From JAJPKK01 sp963702755 (GTDB lineage Bacteria; Pseudomonadota; Alphaproteobacteria; Rhizobiales; Xanthobacteraceae), in NCBI GenBank assembly GCA_963702755.1, contig CAVPDZ010000007.1, positions 124,001 through 188,000 of the forward strand: a stretch of DNA of 64,000 nucleotides. The letters are read 5' to 3'. Made by a program: the position numbers and the translations under genes. This document shows positions 28,201 to 37,679 of the stretch, one piece after another. The notes under the pieces were generated by a model, which was not told the DNA's origin, did no database searches, and saw nothing but the letters and a program-made list of their open reading frames with translations. How positions within the stretch are numbered: the first letter of the stretch is position 1; the number at the start of each line of letters is the position of its first letter.

Positions 28201-29100
28201 TCAGCCGCCGGCGAGGAGCGCGTCGACCTCGGCCCGCCGCGGCGCGGCCGTCGAGCCGCCAAAGCGCGCGCATTTGAGGCCGGCCGCAGCCGCCGCGAAG
28301 CGGATCGCGGCTTCGAGGTCGCGCCCCTCCACCAATCCCAGGGTGAAGGCGCCGTGGAAGACGTCGCCCGCCGCCAACGTATCGACCGCCTCGACGGGAA
28401 ACACCGGTGTCGTGCGAATGGTCATGCCGTCGCGCCACAGCACGGGGAGAGGCCCGTTCGTGACCGCCAGGAACGCATCGGTGAATTGCGCCATGCGATC
28501 GAGCCCGGCGGCAAGATCATCGGTTCGCATCGTTGCGCGCAGGCACTCGGGCGAAAAGATGATGTGGGTCGCAACTGGAAACAACGCGTGGCCGGGTTCG
28601 GTCGGTTTGTCCGCGTCGATGACAACGGGGATGCGCCGGTCCATCGCCGCGCGGCAGATCGGCACGACGAAGTCGCCAAAGCGGTTATCCACCATCACGG
28701 CATCAGTGCCGGCAATGAGAGCATCGGGATCATCCGGCACAACGACGTCGAGGCGATGGTCGCGGAATGTTGCGATGGTGCGATCGCCGCGCTGATCGAT
28801 GAAGATCGCAGACACCGACGTGCGGCCCCCGGGAACGCGCACGCAGCCCGCGCATGTCACGCCTTCGCCGGCGAGCCACGTCATCAGCCGGTCGGCGTTG
28901 GTATCCTCAGGACCGCCGAGCGGCGCGGCGAAACGGACAGTGCCGCCGAGACGCGCAATCGCAACCGCGGCATTGGCGGCGCAGCCACCGCCGATGGTGA
29001 TGAATTCGCTCGCCTCGACTTTGGAGTCCGGCACCGGAAACGCGCTGACACGAAACACTTCGTCGAGCACCGCGATGCCGGCACACAGGATGTGCGGCAT
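28201..29100 (-). CDS. PfkB-family carbohydrate kinase
   Basis: A 299-residue ribokinase-like enzyme. The N-terminal GGGCAANAAVAIARLG is the sugar-binding region and the C-terminal DTLAAGDVFHGAFTLGL contains the catalytic Asp and anion hole. The 2-site signature is complete. Relatives include ribokinase, sulfofructose kinase and ketohexokinase; the substrate cannot be assigned. It starts one base after the nudC stop, so the two genes are in one operon. Confidence 0.9.
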   Translation of the reverse strand: MPHILCAGIAVLDEVFRVSAFPVPDSKVEASEFITIGGGCAANAAVAIARLGGTVRFAAPLGGPEDTNADRLMTWLAGEGVTCAGCVRVPGGRTSVSAIFIDQRGDRTIATFRDHRLDVVVPDDPDALIAGTDAVMVDNRFGDFVVPICRAAMDRRIPVVIDADKPTEPGHALFPVATHIIFSPECLRATMRTDDLAAGLDRMAQFTDAFLAVTNGPLPVLWRDGMTIRTTPVFPVEAVDTLAAGDVFHGAFTLGLVEGRDLEAAIRFAAAAAGLKCARFGGSTAAPRRAEVDALLAGG

Positions 29101-29101
29101 A

Positions 29102-30052
29102 TCAGGGCAGGCTCCCTTCGGCTTCGAGCCAGGCGCGGATAATGTGGTGGGCGATCGCGACCGGATGGGTCGCCGTCAGGCCGTCGGGATGGCGACGAAG
29201 CATCATGAGTGCGATTTCGTCGCGATCGAACCAGCGGGCGTCTTCGAGCTCAGTACGGTCGACCTTGATCTCGGTCGTCAGCGCCTCGGCGTGGCAGCCG
29301 ATCATCAGCGACATCGGAAACGGCCACGGCTGCGAGGCGAAATATTTGACCCGTCCGCATTCGATGCCGGCTTCCTCGCGGGTCTCGCGCCGAACCGCCT
29401 CCTCGACGGTTTCGCCCGGTTCGACAAAGCCCGCGAGGCAAGACCACATCCCCGCGGCGAACCGCGTCTGGCGGCCAAGCAGGCAGCGGTCGCCGTTGAT
29501 CGCCAGCATGATCACGACCGGATCGGTGCGGGGAAAATGCTCCGCATCGCAATTCGGGCAATCGCGCCGCCAGCCGGCATGAACCGACCGCGTCGCCGTG
29601 CCGCAGTTCGAGCAGAAGCGATGGCGGGCATGCCAGCCGAGCATTGCCTTGGCTTCCGCAAGCGGCGGCAGGTGCTCTGCCGCGACAAGGCCGCCGGTCG
29701 CGATGCCGCGCAGGTCAGCGAGGACGAGATCGCTGCGGCCTTTGAGGGTTTCGGCCACTTCCGGCGCGATACCCACGGCGAACAACGCCATGCCATCGTG
29801 GAGCCCGAGGAAGATGCGCTCACGCGACGGCGCGAGACTCGCGGCCTCCACCAGCGTGAACGTCGGGTCGTGCTCCGGCTCACCTTTGCGCAACACGATG
29901 AGTTCGCCGCCGATCACGACGGTGCGCGAGCGCGGATCGTCCTCGAGCGCCGCAATCGCATCGGTGTCGTCGCGCAAGGCGACGGCACGATCAAGTACGC
30001 TGTCGACGTAGCCGAGCTTTGGCTTTTTGCCGAGATCGTAGCGGGCGGCCAT
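29102..30052 (-). CDS. nudC: NAD+ diphosphatase NudC
   Basis: NudC hydrolyses NAD(H) to NMN(H) and AMP and removes NAD caps from RNA. The zinc ribbon FCSNCGTA...CPNCDAEHFPRTDP and the Nudix box GFVEPGETVEEAVRRETREEAGI (given in parts: GFVEPGETVEEAV, REEAGI) are complete, as is the following SQPWPFPMSLMIG motif special to NADH pyrophosphatases. The open frame extends to 30223, but the family N-terminus (short FDLG...LDRA) starts at the ATG used here; the upstream part looks unlike any NudC. No strong ribosome-binding site precedes this ATG. Confidence 0.92.
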   Translation of the reverse strand: MAARYDLGKKPKLGYVDSVLDRAVALRDDTDAIAALEDDPRSRTVVIGGELIVLRKGEPEHDPTFTLVEAASLAPSRERIFLGLHDGMALFAVGIAPEVAETLKGRSDLVLADLRGIATGGLVAAEHLPPLAEAKAMLGWHARHRFCSNCGTATRSVHAGWRRDCPNCDAEHFPRTDPVVIMLAINGDRCLLGRQTRFAAGMWSCLAGFVEPGETVEEAVRRETREEAGIECGRVKYFASQPWPFPMSLMIGCHAEALTTEIKVDRTELEDARWFDRDEIALMMLRRHPDGLTATHPVAIAHHIIRAWLEAEGSLP

Positions 30053-30274
30053 CAGCGGTTTGACATGAGTTACTCCGACGGGCCGGCGAAGCTCGCACGG
30101 GCGCCGCGCCGGTGCAATGCGCTTTGCTCGGCGAACGGGCGCAAGAGGAACGGCAGCCGCGGCGCTAACGTCGGGAAGCTGTGGAACAGGTGAGACACTG
30201 TAGGGCGCGCAGAAGCCTGTCATCGGGCCGGCCGAAGGCCGGACCCGTTGGCTTTGCGCACCGTACCGATCGGA

Positions 30275-32054
30275 TCACGCCGGGACGAGCGGGCCCGGCG
30301 ACTTGAGATAGCGGCCGACGATGGCGTCGGCGGAATAATAGGCCAGCGCACCGACAAGGCCGGTCGGATTGTACGAGGCATTCTGCGGGAACACCGAAGC
30401 GCCCATGACGAACAAATTGTCGGCCTCCCAGGCTTGGAGATAGCGATTGACGACGCTCGTCTTCGGATTCGTGCCGGTGATGGTGCCGCCGGTGTTGTGC
30501 GTCGACTGATACGGCACGACGTTATAGTTGCCGCGCCGGACGTTGGGATTGCTCATCACCGTCGGGTTCATGGCGCGCCCGATGCGGCCGAGCACGCCGC
30601 CGATGTATTCGGCGAGCTTGTAGTCATTGTCGTGGAAATTATAGCTCATGCGGATCAGCGGACGGCCGAGCGCATCGCGGTAGGTCGGGTCGAGATCGAG
30701 ATAGTTCTCGCGATGGGCGTAGTTGCAGCCCGACGCGCCGATGTTGAAGGCGTGGTTGTACCATTTGGCCGTCGCCTGCTTCCATTGGCGGCCCCACCGC
30801 GGCGTGCCGGGCGGCACCGGCCGTGTTGCGATCGGCCGGCCGTTCGATGTGCCGCCTGAAATCCAGCGCGCCGCCGAAAAAGCCGAGCCCCGCGTGGTCG
30901 AAATTGTCGCCGTTGAAGTCGTCGATGTTCATGCCGAACGACGCGCCGGCCGCCATGAACGGATTGATCTCCTTGTCCTCGAAGAACACGGTGACGTTGT
31001 TGCCGCTCACCTGGTAGCAGTAGTTGCGGCCGAGCGCGCCCTTGCCGGTCGCCGGATCATATTGCTCGCCGATGCCGGAGAGCATCATCAACAGCGCGTT
31101 GTTGAACACATAGGCGCCGAGAATGACGATCCCGGCCGGCTGCTCGTATTCCTCGCCGCTGCGCAGGTCGACATAGCGGACGCCTTTGACCTTTTTCGCC
31201 TGCCGGTCGTAGACGAGTTCCTTCACATTGGCGTGGGTGCGCAGCTCAAATCGATTGTCGGCAAGCAGCACCGGCAGGATGCACGACTGCGGCGAGGATT
31301 TTGCGTTCGCCTCGCAGCCGAAACGCTCGCAGTGTCCGCAATATTCGCACGCACCAAGCGTGACGCCCTCGGGATTGGTGTAGACCCGGCTCATGTTGGC
31401 GGCGGGCGCGCGGAACGGGTGATAGCCGAGATCGCGCGCGGCCTTGTCCATGATCGCGCCCGGCATGCTCAGCTCAAGCGGCGGATTGGGATAGTCGTTC
31501 TGCCGCGCTCCTTCGAACACATTGCCGCCGTCGATCTTCTGGCCGCGCAGATTGCCGGCCTTGCCCGAAACGCCGAGCAGCTTCTCAAATCGATCGTAGT
31601 AGGGTTCCAGTTCGTCGTAGGAGACCGGATAATCCTCGATCGTCATCTCGGCCGGAACGGCGTTCTTGCCGTAGCGGTTCTCGATGTGAGTGCGCGGCGC
31701 GTGATCGTAAGGCGTGAGCCGCCAGGTCACCCCGTTCCAGTGGGAGCCGGCGCCGCCCACACCCGTGCCCGGCAGGAACGAGCCGAGCCGGCGGATCGGC
31801 AGCGCGGTCTCGCCGGGCGAGTGGCGCAGCGACACCGTCTCAAGTTGCGTGTCCTGGAACAGCTCCTGGCGTATCGAGTATTTGAGGTCGTCGCGCACTG
31901 TCGGCAGCACGAAATCATCGCGCGAAGTCCGATTGGCGCCACGTTCAAGGCCCACGACCTTGAGGCCGGCCTTGGTGAGCTCCCGGGCGAGAATGCTGCC
32001 GGTGAACCCGACGCCGACGCAGACGGCGTCCACTTCCTTGAGAACGATTGCCAT
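30275..32054 (-). CDS. GMC-family oxidoreductase (gluconate 2-dehydrogenase large-subunit type), frameshifted
   Basis: A FAD-dependent glucose-methanol-choline oxidoreductase. The FAD-binding N-terminus is VDAVCVGVGFTGSILARELT, followed by GTGVGGAGSHWNGVTWR. A four-Cys-like stretch CEYCGHCERFGCEANAK resembles that of gluconate and fructose dehydrogenases. The C-terminal part contains the conserved FPQNASYNPTGLVGALAYYS. The frame changes near 30860, between GGALDF and PPGTPRWGRQWKQ. The downstream-strand partner gene (small subunit) is immediately upstream with a 12-base gap. Electrons would normally go to a cytochrome c subunit, but no such gene is adjacent. Confidence 0.9.
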
Positions 32055-32066
32055 CGCGCGCCCCCC

Positions 32067-32786
32067 TTAAACAAAGTCCGCGATCGAGCGCGGCGGCCTG
32101 GTCGTATTTCTTGCCGAAATAGGTCTTGATCTCTTCGCGATAGGTCGCCGGCAGGCCGGGATAACCGACCATCTTCCAGGCGGCCATGTCGCGATTGCCG
32201 CCATAGATCGGATCGGCGAAGAACCCTTCCATGGTGATCTGCAGGAGAGCGTCGAAGAACATCCGGCTGGAGAAGCCCTCGAACGGCGCCTTGTTCTCTT
32301 CCATCGCCTTGAGCGCGGCTTCGCGATCGGCTTCGCCAAGCCGGTCGAATTCCTTGCCGTAAGTCTTGCGGGTCCAGGCATTGGCCGACTCGATCCCGGC
32401 GCGGAAGAACTCCCGCGGGTTCAACGCAAGCTGATAGCCAAGCTCGGGCTTTGCCTTCGGGAACGGTCCTTGGCGATAGAGCCGCGCGCCCATGCCGTAA
32501 GCGCCGGCCAGCTGCCGATCGATGAACACCGCAACCCCGCAGGCGCTGCCCGATGGCGACAGATTGTCAGCGGGAATGATGGTATCGACCGCGGCGACAA
32601 TGAAGGCGTATTCGGTGGCGTTCAGCGTCAGCGGGGCCTCCGCGTCGACGGTCGTCGGCGTTCCGCTCGGCTGTTGCGAGGGCGTCTGCGCGACGGCCGG
32701 TGCTGCGGCGGCGGCGCAAGCGCGGCCGCCGTGCCGACCATCGCGCCTTTCAGAAAATCGCGGCGTGGAATGGTCTCATCGACCAT
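32067..32786 (-). CDS. Gluconate 2-dehydrogenase subunit 3-like protein, Tat-exported, frameshifted
   Basis: The N-terminus carries a twin-arginine signal (IPRRDFLKGAMVGTAAALA). The mature part has ATEYAFIVAAVDTIIPADN, FIDRQLAGAYG and YGGNRDMAAWKMVGYPG, typical of the small subunit that escorts the GMC subunit through the Tat pathway. Two frame changes are needed: near 32715 inside a GCC repeat after the signal, and near 32100 so that the end reads PRSIADFV and stops. The ATG follows GGAGAG. Together with the next gene it forms a periplasmic polyol/aldonate dehydrogenase. Confidence 0.88.
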
Positions 32787-32909
32787 GAGCGTTCTCTCCT
32801 TCACCTCCGCATGCATGCGGAGCCGGCTTTGGCGGCGATCGATCGCACCGCACCGATGCGAAACACGTTAGCGCGTTTTGTCGCGCCGAGCGAGACGGTC
32901 GCACGCGCA

Positions 32910-33335
32910 TCACACGAGCGGCAGCGCATGGCGAAGTCCCGCGATGAGCCGATCCATGGCGGCTCGGTCGTAAGTCCGCGGCGCTACCGCACCCCAGATC
33001 GGCTTCGGCCATGCCGGATCGTCGCGCCGCCGCGCCACCACGTGAACATGAAGCTGCGGCACCACGTTTCCGATCGCGGCCACGTTGAGCTTGTCGCAGG
33101 CGGTCACCGCCTTGAGCGCGCGCGATGCAACAGCGATTTCGCTCATGAGCTGCGCTTGCGCGTCTTCGGCAAGGTCGATGATCTCGCACGCCCCGGGCGA
33201 GCGCGGCACCAGGATGAGCCAGCGGGTAGTTGGCGTCTTTGCTGAGAAGCACCCGCGACAGCGCCAGGTCGCCGATCGCCACGGTGTCAGCCTCAAGCTG
33301 CGGATGCAGCGACCAGTTGCGGCCGGACGATCCAT
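32910..33335 (-). CDS. HIT-family hydrolase, frameshifted
   Basis: The histidine triad is visible as QLHVHVVAR after GNVVP, and the first half reads WSLHPQLEADTVAIGDLALS...LLSKDANYP in one frame and WLILVPRSPGACEIIDLAED in another. The frame changes near 33230 where one base appears inserted. HIT proteins hydrolyse nucleotide phosphoramidates or Ap4A-like molecules. The start is uncertain: the first ATG near the expected N-terminus is used, but a further frame change may lie close to it. It is divergent from the SRP RNA gene. Confidence 0.82.
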   Translation of the reverse strand: MDRPAATGRCIRSLRLTPWRSATWRCRGCFSAKTPTTRWLILVPRSPGACEIIDLAEDAQAQLMSEIAVASRALKAVTACDKLNVAAIGNVVPQLHVHVVARRRDDPAWPKPIWGAVAPRTYDRAAMDRLIAGLRHALPLV

Positions 33336-33385
33336 GCTCGCTCCCGTGCTTGCAATCCCCTCCGCTTCCGCCGATATAGGGCGCG

Positions 33386-33480
33386 GGAGGTTGGCGGTGG
33401 ACGAGCCACTCGCCAACCGGGTCAGGTCCGGAAGGAAGCAGCCCTAACGAGCTCCGGTTCGGGTCGCTCGTCAACCTCCT
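33386..33480 (+). ncRNA. ffs: Signal recognition particle RNA, small (4.5S-type)
   Basis: The conserved SRP domain IV core is complete: gtcaggtccggaaggaagca followed by gccctaa. The flanks pair: ggaggttg at the 5' end with caacctcc at the 3' end, and gacgagc with gctcgtc inside. The gene lies upstream of dnaX as in most alphaproteobacteria. This RNA binds Ffh and targets membrane proteins to the translocon. Confidence 0.95.
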
Positions 33481-33616
33481 ATCATGCGACCGTCAGGATG
33501 GGTTGCGCACGAGCGCGGCGAAGCCCATTGTTAGAGGCGCGGCGGCGCTCGATTGCGGGCTCGGCTGCGCTTTCGACGCAAATGCTGGCGCATTGTCCGG
33601 GATTATCAGAGGTACG

Positions 33617-35658
33617 ATGAGCGAAGCCGACGAGGCCCGCGCACAACCCGCTTCCGCGCCGGCGGCCGGCTACCGGGTGCTCGCCCGCAAATACCGTCCG
33701 GCGACCTTCGATGACCTCATCGGCCAGGAAGCGATGGTGCGGACTATCACCAATGCGTTCGAGACCGGGCGCATTCCGCAAGCCTGGATTCTCACCGGCG
33801 TCCGCGGCGTCGGCAAGACGACAACGGCCCGCATTCTCGCGCGCGGCCTGAACTACGCCCTGCCCGACGGGTCGATCACGGCACCGACCGTGCGCATGCC
33901 GACCATGGGGCTGCATTGCCAGGCCATCATGGATAGCCGGCACGTCGACGTTCTGGAAATGGATGCGGCCTCCCACAACGGCGTCGACGACATCCGCCAG
34001 ATCAACGACGCGGTGCGCTATGCGCCGGTCGATGCCCGCTACAAGGTCTACATCCTCGACGAAGTACACATGCTCTCGACGGCAGCCTTCAATGCGCTGC
34101 TCAAGACCCTCGAGGAGCCGCCGCCTCACGCCAAGTTCATCTTCGCCACCACTGAAATCCGGGAAGTCCCGGTGACGGTGCTGTCGCGCTGCCAGCGCTT
34201 CGACCTGCGCCGCGTCGAGACCGGGCGCCTTGTCTCTCATCTCGAAGGCATCCTCGCCAAGGAAGGGGTCAGCGCGGAACAAGAAGCGCTCGCGCTCATC
34301 GCCCGCGCGGCCGAGGGCTCGGTTCGCGATTCGCTCTCGATCCTCGATCAGGCGATCTCACACGCGGCGGGCATGGTCGCGCCGAAGACGTGCGCAGCAT
34401 GCTCGGGCTCGCCGACCGCTCCCGCATCATCGAGTTGTTCGATGCGCTGATGAAGGGCGACATCGCCCGCGCGCTCGCCGAGCTGCGCGATCAGTACGAT
34501 TCCGGTGCTGATCCGCTGGTCGTGCTCACCGACCTTGCCGAGTTCACCCATTTCGTCACGCGGGTGAAGGTGGTGCCGGCAGTCGCCGACGATCGTTCGC
34601 TCGCCGAGATCGAACGTACGCGCGGTCGCGACTTTGCCGCCGGCCTTTCGATGCGGGTGCTGTCGCGGACGTGGCAGATGCTGTTCAAGGGCATCGCGGA
34701 GGTCAAAGAGGCGCCGCGCCCGATCGCGGCGGCCGAGATGGTGCTGGTGCGGATCGCCTACGCGGCCGACCTGCCCGCGCCCGAAGACGTCGTGCGCTCG
34801 CTCGGCGATGCGCAGCGACAGGGCGCACCGGCGGCTGGTCGCAGCGCAAGCGCGCCGCGGCCTTCGGCACCGGTTGCGTCCGCCGAGCCGGCACCGATGG
34901 CGCGGCAGCCAACGCTTGTAACAACGCCGCGACTCGCAGGTGCCTCCACCGCCGCCCTCTCCTCTCCCTCCCCCCATAGCCCGTCAAAGACGGGCGTGGA
35001 CGCCCTGATGTCGGGGGAGGGTCGGGGTGGGGCGTCGGGAGGCTATGGCAACGCAGTGCCGAATCTTGCGACCCCCACCCCCGACCCCTCCCCACAAGGG
35101 GGAGGCGAGAAGAAGAGTGCCGGCATCACCGCGTCGTTCGCGCAGCCAACGTCCGCACCTGCGGCCGCTGCGCCATCTCGCACTTTCGCCAGGTTCGAGG
35201 ACCTCATCGCCTATGTGGGCGAGAAACGCGATCTGCCGCTCAAAGCCGCGCTCGAACGCGATGTGCGGCTCGTCAATTTCGAGGACGGCAAGCTTGAGAT
35301 CGCGCTTGAGGCGAGCGCCTCCAAATCGCTGATCGGCGATCTTGCGCGTCGGCTCGGCACACTTACCGGGCGGCGCTGGATGGTCGTGGTGTCGACCGAG
35401 GCCGGCCGCCCGACTGTGCGCTCACAGATCGAGGCTCAGCAGGAAGAGTTCAGCCGGGGTGTGCAGGCCGACCCGCTGGTGCAGAGTGTGCTCACCCGCT
35501 TTCCCGGCGCCCAGATTATTGCGGTGCGCCAGCCGGAGCCTGAGGCTTCGTCGGCCGTGCCCGCGGCTGGGGAAGAGGATTCGGAGCCGCCGATTTACGA
35601 CGACGGCTCGGCGTTCGGCGCCCACGGTCTGCCGGACGATGTCGACGACGATTTTTGA
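33617..35658 (+). CDS. dnaX: DNA polymerase III subunit tau/gamma, frameshifted
   Basis: The clamp-loader ATPase. The N-terminal half begins YRVLARKYRPATFDDLIGQ, with Walker A GVRGVGKTTTARI, Walker B LDEVHMLS and sensor motifs FIFATTEIREVPVTVLSRC. The usual four zinc-binding Cys are reduced: the segment between Walker A and MDAASHNG has only one (GLHCQAIM). The C-terminal half contains RSMLGLADRSRIIELFDAL and the tau-like domain V segments FEDLIAYVGEKRDLPLKAAL. The frame changes near 34375 between SHAAG and RAEDVRSML; this is far from the site of the E. coli programmed shift and there is no slippery A/T run, so a sequence error is likely. A palindromic repeat is inserted in frame at 34954-35106. 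The usual ybaB and recR do not follow. Confidence 0.93.
34954..35106 (+). repeat. Palindromic repeat element inserted in frame inside dnaX
   Basis: Inside the Ala/Pro-rich linker of dnaX lies a C- and G-run element. It contains a perfect hairpin gcccgtcaaagacgggc (34979-34995), a gggggagggtcggggtgggg arm (35013-35032), an inverse arm cccccacccccgacccctcc (35072-35091) and a second hairpin cctccccacaagggggagg (35087-35105). Such sequences are normally intergenic in rhizobial genomes. Here it is read through, giving residues such as TPTPDPSPQGGGE, and does not interrupt the frame. Confidence 0.85.
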
Positions 35659-35866
35659 TGTCCTGGCCGACGGTTAAGCCGACCGGAAGCGCGCGCGGCC
35701 GTGGCGTTTTCCTGAGCCTCCGTCACATTTCATTGACCTGAGTCGGTTATCGGCCTTCCGGCCGTGCCTTTGCTGTTGAAGGGCTTCGAGCGCGGATATA
35801 TAAGGCCGGCCGCGGGAGGTCGTTTTACGAACAAAAACAACCAGTTTCGCGGGAGCAAAACCTGAA

Positions 35867-36283
35867 ATGGGCGCGGACAAGGCCAAGCTCTATCGGCCGT
35901 CGGACAAAGAGCCGTTCATGAACGAACGGCAACGGGAATATTTCCGCCAAAAGCTGCTCGCCTGGAAAGAGGACATCCTCAAAGAGGCGAAAGAAACCCT
36001 GCAGCACCTGCAAGATGAAAATCAGAACCACCCCGATCTCGCCGACCGGGCCTCATCCGAGACCGACCGCGCCATCGAGCTGCGCGCGCGTGACCGGCAG
36101 CGCAAGCTGATCGCCAAGATCGAGGCAGCGTTGACCCGCATCGAGGACGGCACCTACGGCTATTGCGAAGAGACCGGCGAACCGATCTCGATCAAGCGCC
36201 TGGAAGCGCGCCCGATCGCGACGCTTTCAGTCGAGGCGCAGGAGCGCCACGAGCGCCGCGAGCGCGTCTACCGCGAGGAATAG
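35867..36283 (+). CDS. dksA: RNA polymerase-binding transcription factor DksA
   Basis: A 138-residue DksA. The coiled-coil part is ERQREYFRQKLLAWKEDI through DLADRASSETDRAIELRARD, with the tip residues D-x-A-D-x-A-S present as LADRASSE. The globular end is GYCEETGEPISIKRLEARP, which keeps only the first Cys of the zinc finger (C-E-E-T instead of C-x-x-C), as is usual for this alphaproteobacterial form. DksA works with ppGpp on rRNA and amino-acid promoters. The ATG follows GGGAGC. A palindromic repeat lies directly downstream. Confidence 0.95.
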   Translation: MGADKAKLYRPSDKEPFMNERQREYFRQKLLAWKEDILKEAKETLQHLQDENQNHPDLADRASSETDRAIELRARDRQRKLIAKIEAALTRIEDGTYGYCEETGEPISIKRLEARPIATLSVEAQERHERRERVYREE

Positions 36284-36301
36284 TCGCGGTGCCGCCCAGC
36301 C

Positions 36302-36391
36302 CGTAGCCCGGATGAGCGAAGCGATATCCGGGGACATCTTGCCGACTGCAAACGCTGCTCCCGGATGTCGCTGCGCTCCATCCGGGCTACG
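36302..36391. repeat. Extragenic palindromic repeat, copy 2
   Basis: Arms gtagcccggatgagcgaagc at the left and gctgcgctccatccgggcta at the right pair over most of their length around a 35-base loop. It shares its left arm with the copy at 9349-9434. It lies between the convergent dksA and deacetylase genes and can act as a bidirectional terminator. Confidence 0.85.
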
Positions 36392-36400
36392 TATCAGGCG

Positions 36401-37383
36401 TCACCCCTCTTTGCGCGCCTTCATGTACCAATCGTAGATCTGCTCGCCGTTCCAGTGCAGCACGCCGTCGAATTTCGCGGCGTAATCGTAGATCGCTTCG
36501 AGATATTTGATCCGGTGCGGCTGGCCGCTGATGTAGGGATGGATCGCCACCGCCATGAACTTGGCGCGCGTTCGCCTTCCGCGTAGAGTCGGTCGAACGC
36601 GTCGATGGCGCGCTTGAGCAGATAGTCGCTTTCGTGGTGCTGCACGATCATCATGGCGATGTCGTTGAGTTCGACCGTGTACGGCAAAGTGACAAGCGGC
36701 CCGCGCGCCGTGCGGATCACGGTCGGCTCGTCGTCATAGACCCAGTCGCCGATATATTTGATGCCGGCGTCGGCGAGCAGGTCCGGCGTCTCGTAAGTCT
36801 GCGTCAGGCCCGGGCCAAGCCAGCCGATCGGGCGCTTGCCGGTGAAGCGCCGATGATGTCGAGCGACCGGTGGATCATGTCGCGCTGATTGTCGATGCTT
36901 GTGCATGGGCATCTGATCGTAGGCGTGGCCCATGGATTCCCAGTTCTCGCGACGGGCTTCTTCGGCGACGCGCGTGTAGTCCTCGCAGACGCGTGCGTTG
37001 ATGGCGAGCGTCGGGCGGATGCCGTGCTTCTTGAACAGATCGAAGAAGCGCCAAACGCCGACGCGCATCCCGTATTCGTGCCAGCTCCATTGCGGAACAT
37101 CGGGAAGGAGCGGCACGCCGGTTGGCGCCGGCAGCACCTGACGCGGCATCGGCCGGCCGATGTCCCAGACTTCGAGATTGACGATCGGCCACAGCACGAG
37201 CCGCGCACTGCCGGGGAGCTTGAGCGGCGGGCGATCGACGATCGCCGAATAGGCGGCACGCTCGCGCGGAATCATCGCTGCGGGCTTCGCCGCTTTTCCG
37301 CCCGAAGACTTCGGCGCCGCTTTGCGCTTCGGCTTGGCTTTGCGCGCGGCTTTGCTCGCGGTTTTTCGCGGGGATGTCGGCAT
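36401..37383 (-). CDS. Polysaccharide deacetylase family protein, frameshifted
   Basis: The core matches the PuuE/allantoinase-like branch of polysaccharide deacetylases: RLVLWPIVNLEVWD, GMRVGVWRFFDLFKKHGIRPT, NARVCEDY, KRPIGWLGPGLTQTYETPDLL and later AVAIHPYISGQPHRI, where the His-Pro motif belongs to the metal site. Three frame changes are needed, two close together at about 36860-36900 and one near 36575 (one C lost in a CGCCGCGCC-like stretch). The corrected end reads YDWYMKARKEG. An odd feature is the N-terminal 40 residues, rich in Lys and Ala (KAARKAKPKRKAAPK), which resemble a nucleic-acid-binding tail and are not part of the enzyme fold. Confidence 0.85.
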
Positions 37384-37679
37384 GAGGTCCTCAAATGGAA
37401 CGATAGCGGCAGGTCGGATGGGCCGGGCAAATTAGCGTGTTGTCGGAACGCTATCCACCGTACGCGGTTGCCACGATTTGAAGTGCGGCCTCGCTATAGC
37501 GTCATCAAATTGTGATAAGCTAACGTCCACAATGATCGAGAGAAATCGCCGCTGCAATCGCATGGCGGCGAGGCTCAGTGACGAGACAAAGCGCCTATTG
37601 ACGGCCCATAGGGGCGTCCTTATGGTCCGCCCCCCAATTGCGCCTGTATTCCGGGCGCCGGGTTCCGGACAAATCTTTC

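Noticed and set aside
30723..32129. 468-codon plus-strand frame opposite the GMC oxidoreductase
   Set aside because: The minus strand carries FAD-binding and family motifs throughout; the plus frame only mirrors codon bias.
33386..33480. A regulatory leader of dnaX instead of an RNA gene
   Set aside because: The SRP core ggtccggaaggaagcagcc is diagnostic for the signal recognition particle RNA and both ends pair as expected.
34360..34390. Programmed ribosomal frameshift in dnaX
   Set aside because: No slippery heptamer or downstream structure, and the position is inside the conserved ATPase region instead of after it.
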